From: Opisthorchis felineus | Taxonomy: Eukaryota; Platyhelminthes; Trematoda; Opisthorchiida; Opisthorchiidae | Direction of reading: 5' to 3' | NCBI GenBank assembly: GCA_004794785.1 | Contig: SJOL01009557.1 | Location: 352,080 to 416,079 of the forward strand | DNA: 64,000 nt | Part shown: piece after piece, positions 53,701 to 64,000 of the stretch | Layout: each line of letters opens with the position of its first letter | Numbering within the stretch: the stretch's first letter is position 1 | Notes under the pieces: model-generated | What the model was told of the DNA's origin: nothing | What the model saw: only the letters and a program-made list of their open reading frames with translations | The model's database searches: none | Position numbers and translations under genes: made by a program

Positions 53701-56700
53701 GGAGCAATTTTGGCTGTTTTTATCAAGCTGGTTCTTTGCGACTGTAGGTCATAGAATTCATGGAAAAGTAACCATAGATGTGCAAAGTGTTTCATAGTAG
53801 GAGATGAGTGACAGACAACCAGTTCTAGTCAGGAAGACCTTGATGTTATTCGGACAAATTAGGTGTTGATGTAAAACCGAAGGACTAACTCACGAGCTTT
53901 GATTGTAGTCTTCGGAAATAGATATTGTTCCAGTAGACGGACTGGCTGCAACACAGCATCTTCTGCCGTCTCCGCGTTCGCAGGCGCGTTGGAAAGAGTG
54001 GCATGGGCTGCGGCGACTGTACATCCAATACAAACGGAAGCCACCACGCGGATAGCATCTGCCAAAATAATGGGATTTATTTTCTTTGATTGTCCACCAA
54101 TTCCTCTGAGGTTTATATCATCATCTTCGTCTTCTTCGGTGTCTCCAAGAGCCACATCTTCAACCTGCTGTTGCTTGGAGCCAGTATCTTGCAAGAACAT
54201 GAGTGGAGCAAGCGAACAGACTACCGAATTCAAGGCGTCCATTGTGGCCCGGCCACGAGAACCAAGTAGACATAAGCGCAAGGCATGGAGACTCGTTTCC
54301 CTATAATAAAAGTGGAGAAGATCGGATGCACATAAGCAACTGGACAGACACACCTGTGATTTAAAAAGCGTCCCGTAATAAACAGTTAATGAGCGGTGTA
54401 GACCAAGAGTCAGAGGCTGCGAAAACAGTCGGTAAACAGGACACTACAGACGTGACGTGACGGAATGACGAGCGGGTCACTTACGGATAGGTGGCGATCC
54501 CAGTCAGCGTGAGGGCAAAGGCCGCAGCACCAACACTAGGTAGGGTGCTGTCAGGTTTCGTGATACCGGGGATACGTTCACCTGGCCAGTTACTCAATAC
54601 TGTATGAACCGGAACTCGTGCCAAATCAATTAGCAAGGGATCTAACTTGGGGGTGATTGCAGCAACCGATGCCAGACCATGACATCCAAGCAATCGCATA
54701 GGACGGTGCGAATCACCAAGACATTTCAAGAAGGTGGCTTGCAATTGCGTTACGAATGGGCGGGCAGATTGCGAGCACTAAAATACGGAAAACAAGAGAT
54801 AAAATCAGGGTTTACACTTTGTTGTATGAAGAATTGATACTGTAAGAATCGGAACGCGATTATGACCAGGTCAAGTCGGGGTGCAAGCGGACGAAAAATA
54901 AGGGACAGGATTTAGATATTCGACAAACAGTAAACAGCTCGTATAACAAATACCCACATTTAGGGACAGCCGTGGAATTCCCCGTTGGTTTACAATTAAA
55001 AGCTACATAAGCGTTGGCGATATCCCATGGATTCGCACAAGGGACAGCGAACACAGTCCAGTGACGGAAAAACTATTTGTCTGGAAGAAATAGTGCGTCT
55101 CAACGTAGCGACACTTCGCTTAATGACATTTACCACTCAGGTCGTATTCAATTTTTGCGTTAAATGTCTTCAGACGTCTAACTTCTTGGTGCGATGTGGT
55201 ACAGTGAGGCTGGTGTATGAGGAAGGACTACTGAGTGAACCCTCCTCCCACTCAAACTGACAGAATTTGTTTCCTGCTGGTGCTGGAAAGTTGTCACAAC
55301 AACACTGAGTCTCGTTCACTTTGGAATACGCGTGGATGTTCACAAGAAAAAAACTAACCTGATCTTTACGTACAGCATCTGACACCCTAATCGTGCGTTT
55401 TGTTTTGGAATGTGGGCCTTCCGGGGTAGAATACACTACCACTGGAAGCACACGAAGTGTCGCGAAATTTATTGCATCGAACATGTGATAAACTTGAGGT
55501 CACAGAAAACAGTTTTGCTACACCTTTATTGTTTCTCCAGAGGATGCGATAGTGTGATACGAAGAGCTGAGAAAGGTTGAGATACCCAGTGATGATTCTA
55601 GCGACCCGTCCACATGCCGAGAGTCGATCTTGCTTGAAAAAACGTCCCAAGATTTGCACTGTCCACGAGTTGGTTACCTAGAAGCCTGGACTGACCGTAT
55701 TAACTCCAATGTTTGGGCAAACAGGCTGTCTGAAGCCAACGGCACTGGAACCAACAAGTGATTAATATGCGCAGGAGCTTCACTGCTGAACGCGTGATTC
55801 GGCTGCTCTGATTAGGAAACTGGCAAAAACACACCCATTCACAATTCCTAAAATAAAAAAAATATATCTTTGCGTCGTGCCGTGTGAAGCGGACGTGGGA
55901 TAAATACTGTTTAATTTTGTAAACAGGAAGAAGATTTCAAAGATTCAAATTGGGAGTTGATCCTGAGTGAAAATAGTATGCGCTGGAAAGTTGAGAGCCA
56001 TTGTACGGCTGTTCCTTGCTCGTTCGGGATCACCAGCAGTACAAATATGAGGAATCTGCAGTAAGATTCTAGGAAATTCCAGATGGGAGGGGGAACACTG
56101 CACTGATTCGTCGCACTGCTGGTCAGCCACTTGTGGCCGAAAGGCATAGTCTTCAACCAATAGCTGTAAGGTTGTGGGTTCGAATCTCACCAACAATTAG
56201 TGAGACGTGCGCTGGAGATGATTCGCAACAAGGATGTGCCGTACAGTGCTGTTCCGCTTTTTAGCATAGATTGACTCCAAACGCACGATCAAATGTCTTG
56301 TAAAATATTAAAATGTCAAACTATTATCAAACTATTTGATCATGTCTGGTAGAGAAAACGCCCCGAACACTTGATTTCTCTGTGGATTGTCTTGACCGCC
56401 TTCAGTAAAATTCAATCAACGATTATAGGGTCTTCAATAGAGATATGATCCTGTCAGTGAAGCCAATCTATGCTAAAAAGCAGAGGAGCACAGTACAGCT
56501 GTTTCATGCCTGTTGGGAATCATCAGCGGTGCGTAACTCAAGAAACTCCGAGAGGTTCGAACCGGTGAACTTCCGGCCAGTGGTTGATCACTTAACCGTT
56601 TGCCAACCAGTGGCTGATCAGTAGTGTGATTTCCTCTCACGTAGACAGGGCAGTGCCAAGCATCTTTCTATAGGGGAAACCACATCAAGTGGTCACTTAT

Positions 56701-58799
56701 TGATTGGCTCCTCGAGTGACGACTTCTCAGAAGAAAGTTTCACATATCAAGTGAAATTATAATTCCTCTGAGCTGCTTATAGGTTCACGGCAATGCGAGG
56801 AGATTTCGTTATATGTGAGAGTCCTTTTCATTCTTTACAGCTAGGTGTCCGACGATTATTCGTTACTTGTAACCAGAATGAAATGAACCGAATTCGTGAT
56901 CCCCACTGCGCCTGGTTGGAGAGGCTGCAAGATATGGCTGCTAATCGATGCCAATGGCGTTCTTGTTATCAGTCTATACCCAGATTGCCTGAACGAGTGT
57001 CTGGAGGTGTAGGCACCTCGGGGTGATTGTGGTAGGCTAGCACTAAGTCCCTTCCTCGTCCACTTCCATTCTTTTCTTCAAAATAAGGCTTCCAAATAAA
57101 TCATGGATGTCAGGCAGTGAGGCATCAGTGTTGAGCACTGATGTTATGCTGTCAGTGACGATGAATTTGATTGATCCGATCTCTCCTATTCATTCTCTTA
57201 ATGTAAATGACATCAGGTATGGGAATGCGTAGTACTACACACAGTCTAATATGAATAGCCGCAACCAGTCGGATGTTGAAGCAAATAATTGTAGCGCACC
57301 AACAAGAGCGTTCATATCAAACGAAGAGCCTGGGATGGTTCTCATAGTTATTAAGAGCATTAACTACCGATAACGTTGAAGGAACGCTACTCATGATGAT
57401 ACTGGGAGATCCTCGACAACCCACGACCGGTTTCACCCTTCTGCTTTGGGCTCATCAGGTAAGTGCAGTCCCCGAGTTTACATCACTCTTGTGTTCCTAC
57501 TTGAACCCAAATTGTAGGAAATTTGCGAAATACACTCATCTGCACACCAATTTGGTTTTCACGGGAAACTGAACTGATTCCCAAATGAATTGCTGACTTA
57601 TGGTCAGTTTGGTTTAGAAATCAAAGTAGGTTCACCGTTGGTCGTAGCAATCGTTGTGAAAAACCATTGTGTGGTTTCGCCGATAGATCGGGTGACAAAT
57701 GGACCATGATGTGTGAGAGCACAGAATCACGCGAAAGGTCATCTTTACGTCTGGAATGTCTGAGTTTTTATTGAAAACAAGCTTGCTCGCATGATGCGCG
57801 TCATAACCTTGACACAACCAGGTTCGATGCTTATGGGTATTTCTTCTTTATTGATGGCGTTCTACAGCAACAGGAACTGAGTTTAGGCGAAAAACATGTA
57901 ACTAACTAGCGTTGTTGGTGAACTGCGTGTGTGTGTGTAGGTGCTCCAGCTAAGATGAGCGTAATTTGACTCAACATAAGTCACCGAGCAGGGAGATTAT
58001 AGCTCGGAGACTCGGACGCTGAATGGATGGACACAAATCATTTACTAAGGACAGCGAAATTATGCAAAAGTCCCAGGTTATTGCCCGTGTCAGCACTGTG
58101 ACGGAGCTGGAAGTCCATGTCAATCGGGAAATTTGGCTGATCGGTTGTCAATTCCTAGAGGTATCTTCAACCGCCGTCGACTATGGGAAAATGAAGGCAT
58201 GATAGGGGAGTTTATAATAGTGGCCCCTTATGAAAACCACTTGTATAAAACAAAACATTTTTATTTAAAGTTCTACGAACCATCGAATGATACGGTTGAC
58301 TATGAGCCTACGACTATGATCACGACGATTACGGGCAGTTGATTCTCAGCCCGAGGTAACCATGATAATGGAGAAATAAAGAGTGGAACGCCCAAATAAG
58401 GGTACACAGGAACAGCAGCGAACGCACCTTGGTGATAAGCGAGGTCAGTGATTCGACCACAGCCATCCTAACCACGTTCGTTTGACGCTCTCCCAAAAGT
58501 CGGATAAGTGGCCCGAGTACTTTGACCACACACCGCTGCAAAGCGGACCCGCTGGCGTGGGTGATACACTCAGACAGTGCCTGTGCAGCCGGCTCCTTCA
58601 CATCCGGCTGCCCTCGGAGTGTGCAGTCGGCGTATAGTTTGACAAGGCTTGCAAGAGGAAGGTTGGGATCGGAGAAACCTGGAAGGAATGCGTCCTCACC
58701 AAATTTTCCCTTGGCAGTCTTGTGGAGCTCTGAAACGGCACCACGAATGCCTTGGCGCAGATCACTAATCTGACTGGTAACCGTTTCTGGTGTCCAGCG
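50483..58799 (-). CDS. GCN1: GCN1 homologue, C-terminal part, six exons
   Basis: Six minus-strand exons read collinearly into the last ~450 residues of GCN1, from the block aligned to the animal LHKEIRLIG region to the block aligned to NKDPLPPLDPQ. GCN1 is a large cytoplasmic HEAT-repeat protein that binds ribosomes with GCN20 and activates the eIF2alpha kinase GCN2 during amino-acid starvation and ribosome collision. The segment here lies downstream of the EF3-like region and includes the part that in yeast contacts the GCN2 RWD domain. Exon phases agree at four of five junctions (A/B, B/C, D/E, E/F); C/D does not join in frame with the best acceptor. Upstream exons and the last ~30 residues were not found. 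An acidic, glutamine-rich insertion in exon C is absent from animal homologues as I know them. Confidence 0.9.
51303..51413 (-). CDS. GCN1: GCN1 exon E
   Basis: Acceptor TTTCTCTACACAG|ACA, donor AACAAG|GTTGGT; 37 codons, phase 0 to 0. Reads TIVCQLGLRAVGCFVGHVVG then TPDVKHDLNGLLQLLNK, aligned to the SGVRGMGFLMRHHIE block. Too short to stand out by length alone; found by homology and phase. Confidence 0.88.
51414..52501 (-). other. GCN1 intron D-E
   Basis: A 122-codon plus-strand ORF (51975-52343) lies here without recognisable motif. Nothing else seen. Confidence 0.5.
52502..52694 (-). CDS. GCN1: GCN1 exon D
   Basis: Donor GATAAA|GTAAGT is clear (phase 0). The strong acceptor TTTTCTTCCAG places the start at 52694, leaving one base before the first full codon, which does not complement the single base left by exon C. 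A weaker acceptor about 25 bases upstream (GGAACAAG, AG then AT CCA TGT) would restore the phase, or a small exon lies between. Reads ALLKMYFSPTKLADEHWTFQ then SQALILLTALKHAPGAVINA, matching the DWMVRHGRSLALSVAVN block. Confidence 0.82.
52695..53893 (-). other. GCN1 intron C-D, may hide a small exon
   Basis: The phase conflict between exons C and D means a small exon with a length of 1 mod 3 could lie here. I could not identify one. Short ORFs only. Confidence 0.45.
53894..54300 (-). CDS. GCN1: GCN1 exon C with acidic insertion
   Basis: Acceptor TTTATTATAG|G, donor AAAGCTC|GTGAGT. The first base completes the codon left by exon B. Reads ETSLHALRLCLLGSRGRATM, collinear with the GCN1 RDTMLQALRFVI block, then the insertion SKQQQVEDVALGDTEEDEDD, then INPIILADAIRVVASVCIGC. 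It ends with one base of a split codon. Confidence 0.9.
54485..54777 (-). CDS. GCN1: GCN1 exon B
   Basis: Acceptor TATTTTAG|TGC, donor CTATCC|GTAAGT; phase 0 to 2. Reads CSQSARPFVTQLQATFLKCL and GDSHRPMRLLGCHGLASVAA, aligned to the KPFLPQLQTTFTKALQDSNRG block of GCN1. It follows a 3.65-kb intron carrying SINE and LINE copies and joins exon A exactly in phase and without gap. Confidence 0.93.
54778..55934 (-). other. GCN1 intron A-B, 3' part
   Basis: Contains one ATG frame of 42 codons (55484-55359, MFDAINFATLRVLPVVVYST onward) ending at a plausible donor GATCAG|GTTAGT in phase 0. The homologous proteins need no residues here, so it would be an alternative or nested exon, or chance. Confidence 0.35.
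55935..56085 (-). repeat. SINE-A copy, headless
   Basis: GATCCTGAGTGAAAATAGTATG, TGTACGGCTGTTCCTTGC and GGGATCACCAGCAGTAC are the tail and body of SINE-A in minus orientation. The head is missing. Confidence 0.65.
56112..56300 (+). repeat. SINE-A copy with intact B box
   Basis: Head CAGCCACTTGTGGCCGAAAG (A-box region), B box TGTGGGTTCGAATCTCAC, then GTGCGCTGGAGATGATTCG, AAGGATGTGCCGTACAGTGC and AGCATAGATTGACTCC. It faces the headless copy at 55935 and the copy at 56440. Confidence 0.85.
56440..56645 (-). repeat. SINE-A copy
   Basis: Tail GATCCTGTCAGTGAAGCCAA, AGTACAGCTGTTTCATGCC, GGGAATCATCAGCGGTGCG, B box on the minus strand CCGGTTCGAACCTC (near 56565), and a head with CCACTGGTTGGCAAACGG. 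Confidence 0.85.
56870..57170 (+). mobile_element. Non-LTR element 3' end, truncated
   Basis: The plus frame reads NRIRDPHCAWLERLQDMAAN then RCQWRSCYQSIPRLPERVSG, the conserved C-terminus of the same non-LTR family. A stop and the usual 3' UTR follow (CAAATAAATCATGGATG, AGGCATCAGTGTTGAGCACTG). A 5'-truncated insertion in the GCN1 A-B intron, opposite to the gene. Confidence 0.87.
57171..57384. other. GCN1 intron sequence
   Basis: Nothing recognised. Confidence 0.4.
57385..57500 (-). repeat. Hammerhead-like repeat family, copy 6 (well preserved)
   Basis: Minus strand: AAACTCGGGGACTGCACTTA, CCTGATGAGCCCAAAGCAGA, AGGGTGAAACCGGTCGTGGG, TTGTCGAGGATC. The CUGAUGA box, a GCCC/GGGU stem and GAAAC are all present. 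The left flank CAATTTGGGTTCAAGTAGG matches the flank of copy 3. Confidence 0.68.
57501..58427. other. GCN1 intron, 5' part
   Basis: A (GT)6 microsatellite at about 57927-57938. No exon recognised. Confidence 0.45.
58428..58799 (-). CDS. GCN1: GCN1 exon A
   Basis: Starts CGC TGG ACA after TACCTGATAG and ends ATTACCAAG|GTGCG; 124 codons, phase 0 to 0. Translation includes SELHKTAKGKFGEDAFLPGF, then CTLRGQPDVKEPAAQALSEC and VVKVLGPLIRLLGERQTNVV. These align with the animal GCN1 segments around PGF, TGSPEQKEQAA and ITGPLIRILGDRF. Confidence 0.92.
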
Positions 58800-61700
58800 C
58801 TATCAGGTAGAAATAGAGAAAAAAGAGGCTGGTGGAAGCTAAACAGGTGAAAATACGAATGGTGATACAGCCTTTATCAACGTTTACCCAGTTGATATAA
58901 GATACCCCCCCCTGCTAGTTCGAAGGCTGAGCCGAAAGCGTCTGAATTGGAGACAGTCAGAATCCACCTGCTTCTGAAACGTGGCCTCTGCCGAAAGGGA
59001 GCCTATAAAAAACCAACGTCGGGAGAAATATACTGTAGACACGATTTTGCTCTAAGTGGTAGGCATCGGTTTTCGAATGCATTTAACCTTATATTGTATA
59101 GAAGATACAGTGTGCACAATCTGCTAATAAATTTATTCAGTTGCGATGTGACCACGTATAAGAAGCACTCAGAAATGAAAACAAAGGTGTGGTAGTGAAA
59201 GGTTGGGAAAAACAAAAGATTTCTACAAATAATGCCAATTTATAATGTGAAGCTAGGATGTGAACAAGTTTCATCCGACTTACGCCAATCTACAGGCCAA
59301 TCGGGATGGAGCTCAGGCGAGAAAATATCCATAAGGACCAGTTTGCCAGCATTCATCCCTAAACTACAGATGTGGTCACAGACGGATGAATTAATCAACA
59401 TAATGACTCAATGCGGGTATTTGGTTCGAGTTGTCTAATAAGTGTCAATTGATTGTGCAACGAGTTCACCCTACATGAGGGATTTTGAACAAAATATCGT
59501 CCAATCTAAGTGCTGGTCTCTCCAGGGTCGACAGAAGCTTCAACAGACAGGAACCTGACCCTCGTATTTAGGTTCAGGCAGCACAAAATGTATGGTAAAC
59601 GGATCAGGTTATGATAAGACTGCCCCATCGTCAATCACTAGTGTGCAAAAGTCCACTGTTGCGTTGCATACTCAGTAACAAAGTTCTTTCTCTATGCAGC
59701 CAGGTTTCAGAGGATTGGGTTTCTTGTAGGACACAAGTCAGTGCGAATAGGGCAGAATCTGGAGCGCTTATGATTTAGCATTCTAAAGATATTCTGCTTC
59801 GTTTGAAACTTGGGAAAGTTGAGTTACGGTGAAGATGAATTGAAAAACAATCTTCAGCAACTCTACTGAACATATCCAACAGACGATCCAAAGTTGGCTA
59901 TACCCTGAAAAAGTAAAACTCCGATACCTGGAACATTTTCTTTTCTGTGGGTTACGGCCACACAGCTGCACGTGTGCTACTGCAAAAAAAAATCACATCG
60001 AACTAATTTGAATAGTATCACATACATAAAAACAAAAAAGCGCACCGAAGGACCTTGAAATACGGTGCACTCAATGTACTAGACAAATGACTGGAGTCGA
60101 AAGTTGTCGCAAAGGGCTACACAGAAAGCCGGAACATGTCCTTGAAGTTGGTGTTATCAGCAGCAGAGAAGGAACAGAATTCCACTGGCCAATATTTTTA
60201 GAAGGTTAGCTGAACTTTGCTCACACTAAAATGAAGAACTCGTTGGTTGTATTAACTGGGCTGGCTTAATGGATACCGATATTATCCAGTTAATATTTGT
60301 ATCGCTATTATCATACTAATCATAATATTACCATTACTATGCTGACCAACGGAATGATAACTGATATACACGAGGTCAAACACAGGGATACACCTATTCA
60401 AACATTTCATGAACCGACCGATCCGCACAGTTGTATCCTATTCTTCGAAGATCAGTTTAGCTCAGTTTTCCAACCGTGTACAACTGTAAGCTGGTACAGG
60501 TTGCCACAGCTTTTGGACGTCTACTGTGTAAGACGAGGAATGGAAATAATTGTGATCCACAAAGTAAAACTGAAAAATTTGGGACAAAGAGTGGACTACA
60601 GGTTTACAGTAAGCGAGTGGAGCATCATGATAATCGGAAACAGCAACGTCAGTGGACATTAATGCTTCACAACACAAGGAGACGGAGGAAGCCATTGCTC
60701 AGGTATTGATTGTCCAGGACTAGATCGACGAGTGTGAATAGTGATAATATGTGGGAAATGCGATTGCAGCGCAAATGGGACTACGCGTCGGTTCAGTACG
60801 GTTGCCGTTGGAGTACGACCCCTAACAACAGGATACCTTCGGGAACTTGTCGCTAAATACTGATAGCCTGTCAGTGTAGAGCACGCGAAGAGGAAAGACG
60901 GACCACATGTCTCCGACGATGATTTCCACGCTTATTAGGTTTTCTAGGAGTGGGATGGGAATTTCGGGGGAGGCATAGGAAGAACTACGTAGAAGTGGAA
61001 TACCTCAAAGTATGCACAAGATGACAAAGTAGTACACAATTCGGAGGTTTAGTGGACTGCAGCGAGATGACTTGGAGAGGCGATAGACTTCCTGCGATGG
61101 ATTTTCAGGCCATGGGGATGGATGTTTTTCCCACTCTCTTTACGGACGACGTGAATAGCATGTGAATAGCAAGTTTCGCAGCACTTGGTATCGGTCACGT
61201 CTCCACAGACTTAACACGTTCAACGAAGGCCTGACCTGATGGTCTGAGCTGGTATTCTTGGAGCAACAATCACCGGATAAGGTGATTTCTATTCGAAGTG
61301 CCTTTACTACAAAAGCACCTGCTGCAAAACCAAATAGTTCTACAGCTGAAGAAACCGAACGCAGTTCGGTCCCAACAGGATGGCGGTCCACAACACTAGG
61401 TCCGGAGTGCACGTGGACATCCGTGTGGAGTTATCGGGGACATGTGGATCAGCCGACGGTGGTTGTTTAGCCGCCGTGGGAATCTTTGAAGCGATGCGTC
61501 AACAAGAAAAGACCAAGGGTTACAATGAAATATCGTGAATGAGTGTAAAAAGATAACCCAAGTGAATCTGGAGAAAGCGACGGTCAGTTGTCATAGACAG
61601 ATGCTCTTTCGCAGACAAAGCGAACATTGAACGCGTACTTCATTGACTTGTAATTTTTCGGCCCATATTTTATCATACTAATAAAGTGCTTTTTATTCGA

Positions 61701-64000
61701 AACGAGCTTCCCTGTGAAGAAATGTTGTAAAACGGGTTGCAAATGTTACTCTGGCGATTGACAGATGAAGCCTAACGCGTAGGCAGCAGCTGCTGAGACT
61801 TTTACAATCAACAGAATTCTTTCTCCCTGACGCTGATTCGAAAAAAATTGAGCAAAACCGACCCTGAGAAACAATGCTTCCACAAATTTAGCCCAGATAT
61901 CTTTACAAATTAAAACCACGAAAACTATTATGCCCAAATAGTTTTAGTATGGATTATCATTACAGTGTCCCAATTAAGCTAGAACGTTCGGTTTTGTTTC
62001 ATGCAATCAACCATCCATCTAGTCGATCGTCGAAGACTATTCACGCCAAATTCTAAATAGAGGCCAAGAGATTACACCCTTCCCACAAATGGCGGTGTAC
62101 TCAAGTTTACCATACCATGTTTTTATAAAATCCTTAACGAATAAGAAAGGGTTCGACGACACGAATCGAATGATACTTTACTTGACGTAAAACGATCAAT
62201 ATTTACGTATTCACGCTATTTTCTTACGATACCTACTCAGGAGCAGTGTCCGGCGTGCATAGTCATGCGGTTCCCACCGATCTAGCGGACGTGTGAACCC
62301 TTATTTATGGCCGTCACGCCACACATGATCACAATCAGAAGCAGCACTTCGTTTTGAGAAAAATAGGGGCATGATGGGTACTCAGATGGACGAAGGCGAC
62401 AGCCTGACTTTCTCAGAACGCGGTTAATTGTAAGGCTGTGGCGCACAAAGGCCGCCTGATGATTAAGTTGGAATGATACTCATGTTATAGAAGTAGTTCA
62501 ATTGATATGACACCAGTCATACGGTCAAGGGGTTTTATCGTCAAAGACATGCATACCTAGGTGAATAGGCAATTGTTCGACGGGGAGACTTCGAATAAGT
62601 TTTCATCACCAAATTGATGAATGGTGCTGCATGCAACATGGATGTCTTATCGCTAAACGTGCGTCATTTTGAGAAGACCATACTGTCGTGGAAAAAAACA
62701 AGAATCTGTGGGATGAAACTTTGTAAAGCTGAAAAGCTCGAAAATCGTTACGTTTAATGAGTTTAATGAACGGACGAACGTCTTTGGTCGCTAGTCTTTC
62801 TCTTCTAATAGACTCGGGTAGTCAGAAACATAACAAATGGCTAACATTCCGCGTCTTTCTGTTTTATGGGACACTTTAATATAGTCCACCGTATTTAAAC
62901 AAATTTGACATGAAATTATAAAGACCCACGTGATTAAGAGATCCTTATCATAGCTGTAGAGTAGTGCCATACCGTAGGACACAATAGCGCGGAATGTGGG
63001 TTGCAAAGAGAGATAAACGGGATCAATTTATCTGGGTAAATTGAGCGATTCCATTATTTGGGATATTCGGAAGAGTCTGCTGATTCCCAGTGATCTCCAA
63101 AAAGACCGTTAACCATGCACAAAGTCACAATCACGGTTACATCAATAATGATGTAGCAGTAATTATGGCTTGTGCGTGTAGGTTCATTCCTCTGACGAAA
63201 ATACTAAAATGTCAACCCATCCGTCTGCGCCACCAGCGCGCAGTACTCGGTTGGCAGTTTTCAGTAAACAAGTTGCGTCAGACATGGTCAAACATCTTTG
63301 GAACGACCGGCTAATCATTCATGACACTATGAAGCTTCCAAATCACTGAAATAAGAAAACGAAGGTGTTTCCGTCTAAAGGCCACGGTAAGCTTCACAGC
63401 TGTGATGACGCAACAATAAGTATAGCTTGTGTACCTGTACCTTTTTTCCTCAAATAGGAAAGACTTCGACCAAGTGTAAACTCGCCCATCTACTCCACCA
63501 GCAGGTACAATTAGCTTGACCACTGCCAGGGCATGCACACTATCAGATATGGTCAACCGGGTGAGCGTAAATTTGTCGGTTCATTTTTTAATCGTTCCGC
63601 GATCCGACGTTTCGAAGGCTATTAATAAGGTAACCAATCAGTAGAATGGAATACCTGTAAATTAGATTTTTTTGTTCATACTAGAACTGCGCATCACAAT
63701 CATATTAATAATGATTGTGGATTTGCTCTCCCACCTCTACCAAAATCGAATGATCGCTACGGCCTGCGAGATCATGAACTGCATGCATCACTGGATCGGC
63801 CGGAATCAAGTTACTATTTTGGCAGGCGCTGATGTATGAGTGTGGGAATAAACACGAGCCGGCCGACCTGATTAGTCGGCGGAATTGTAAAAACGGAAAC
63901 CTCACTGGGAACCGAAGAAAAGCGCGAAGTGAACGACATTGTCCACAACACCATTGGCAAGAGAGGGAACACAACCGATCCTAGTACCTGCTGTACGCGG
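58800..64000. other. Unannotated; expected upstream intron of GCN1
   Basis: The preceding GCN1 exons should lie on the minus strand at higher coordinates, but no HEAT-like frame is recognisable up to 64000. A short minus-strand segment at 61750-61800 (KVSAAAAYALGFICQSPE) has an acceptor-like TTGATTGTAAAAG before it and could be an exon, with little support. A faint non-LTR tail trace lies at 60625-60675. Remaining ORFs are short and unassigned. Confidence 0.35.

Noticed and set aside
58800..64000. Further upstream GCN1 exons
   Set aside because: I looked for minus-strand frames matching the preceding HEAT segments and found none that I could support.

Overview
This is eukaryotic nuclear DNA, most likely from a digenean flatworm (fluke) with a large, repeat-rich genome. 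The grounds are split genes with GT-AG introns of kilobases, degenerate Ty3/gypsy elements, many copies of a non-LTR retrotransposon of the endonuclease-RT kind common in flukes, and at least three tRNA-derived SINE families. Base composition is moderate, not AT-rich as in schistosomes, so a liver- or lung-fluke type genome fits better. The species cannot be read from the sequence. There are no operons, CRISPR arrays or bacterial genes.

Layout. 1-1094: a broken Ty3/gypsy RT-RNase H (minus), cut by a single N at 1095. 1908-6060: a tandem array with a period of exactly 940 bp, about 4.4 nearly identical units, ending in a diverged partial unit (6061-6145). 6.1-10.3 kb: mostly unannotated, with one 214-codon ORF. 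10.3-12.9 kb: a gypsy integrase fragment (minus) head to head with an internally deleted gag-protease-RT-integrase-tail element (plus). 13-28 kb: intergenic, with SINE and LINE debris, several copies of a repeat carrying a hammerhead-like CTGATGA...GAAAC core, and a GC-rich fold-back structure at 20.4-20.9 kb. 28.2-33.9 kb: a two-exon EGR-type zinc-finger transcription factor. 34-45 kb: intergenic, rich in SINEs. 45.2-48.6 kb: a degenerate non-LTR element, mainly minus strand. 50.5-58.8 kb: six minus-strand exons for the C-terminal part of GCN1, with repeats in the introns. 58.8-64 kb: no recognisable exon; probably a long intron or upstream region of GCN1.

The two recognisable cellular genes are unrelated in role. 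The EGR homologue keeps the base-contacting residues of the GCGTGGGCG-binding family. GCN1 is the ribosome-associated HEAT-repeat activator of the eIF2alpha kinase GCN2. Almost everything else is mobile-element DNA. The most unusual signals are the 940-bp array, the dispersed hammerhead-like family with its complementary ends, and the fold-back element whose arms belong to a dispersed repeat with a conserved translated segment.
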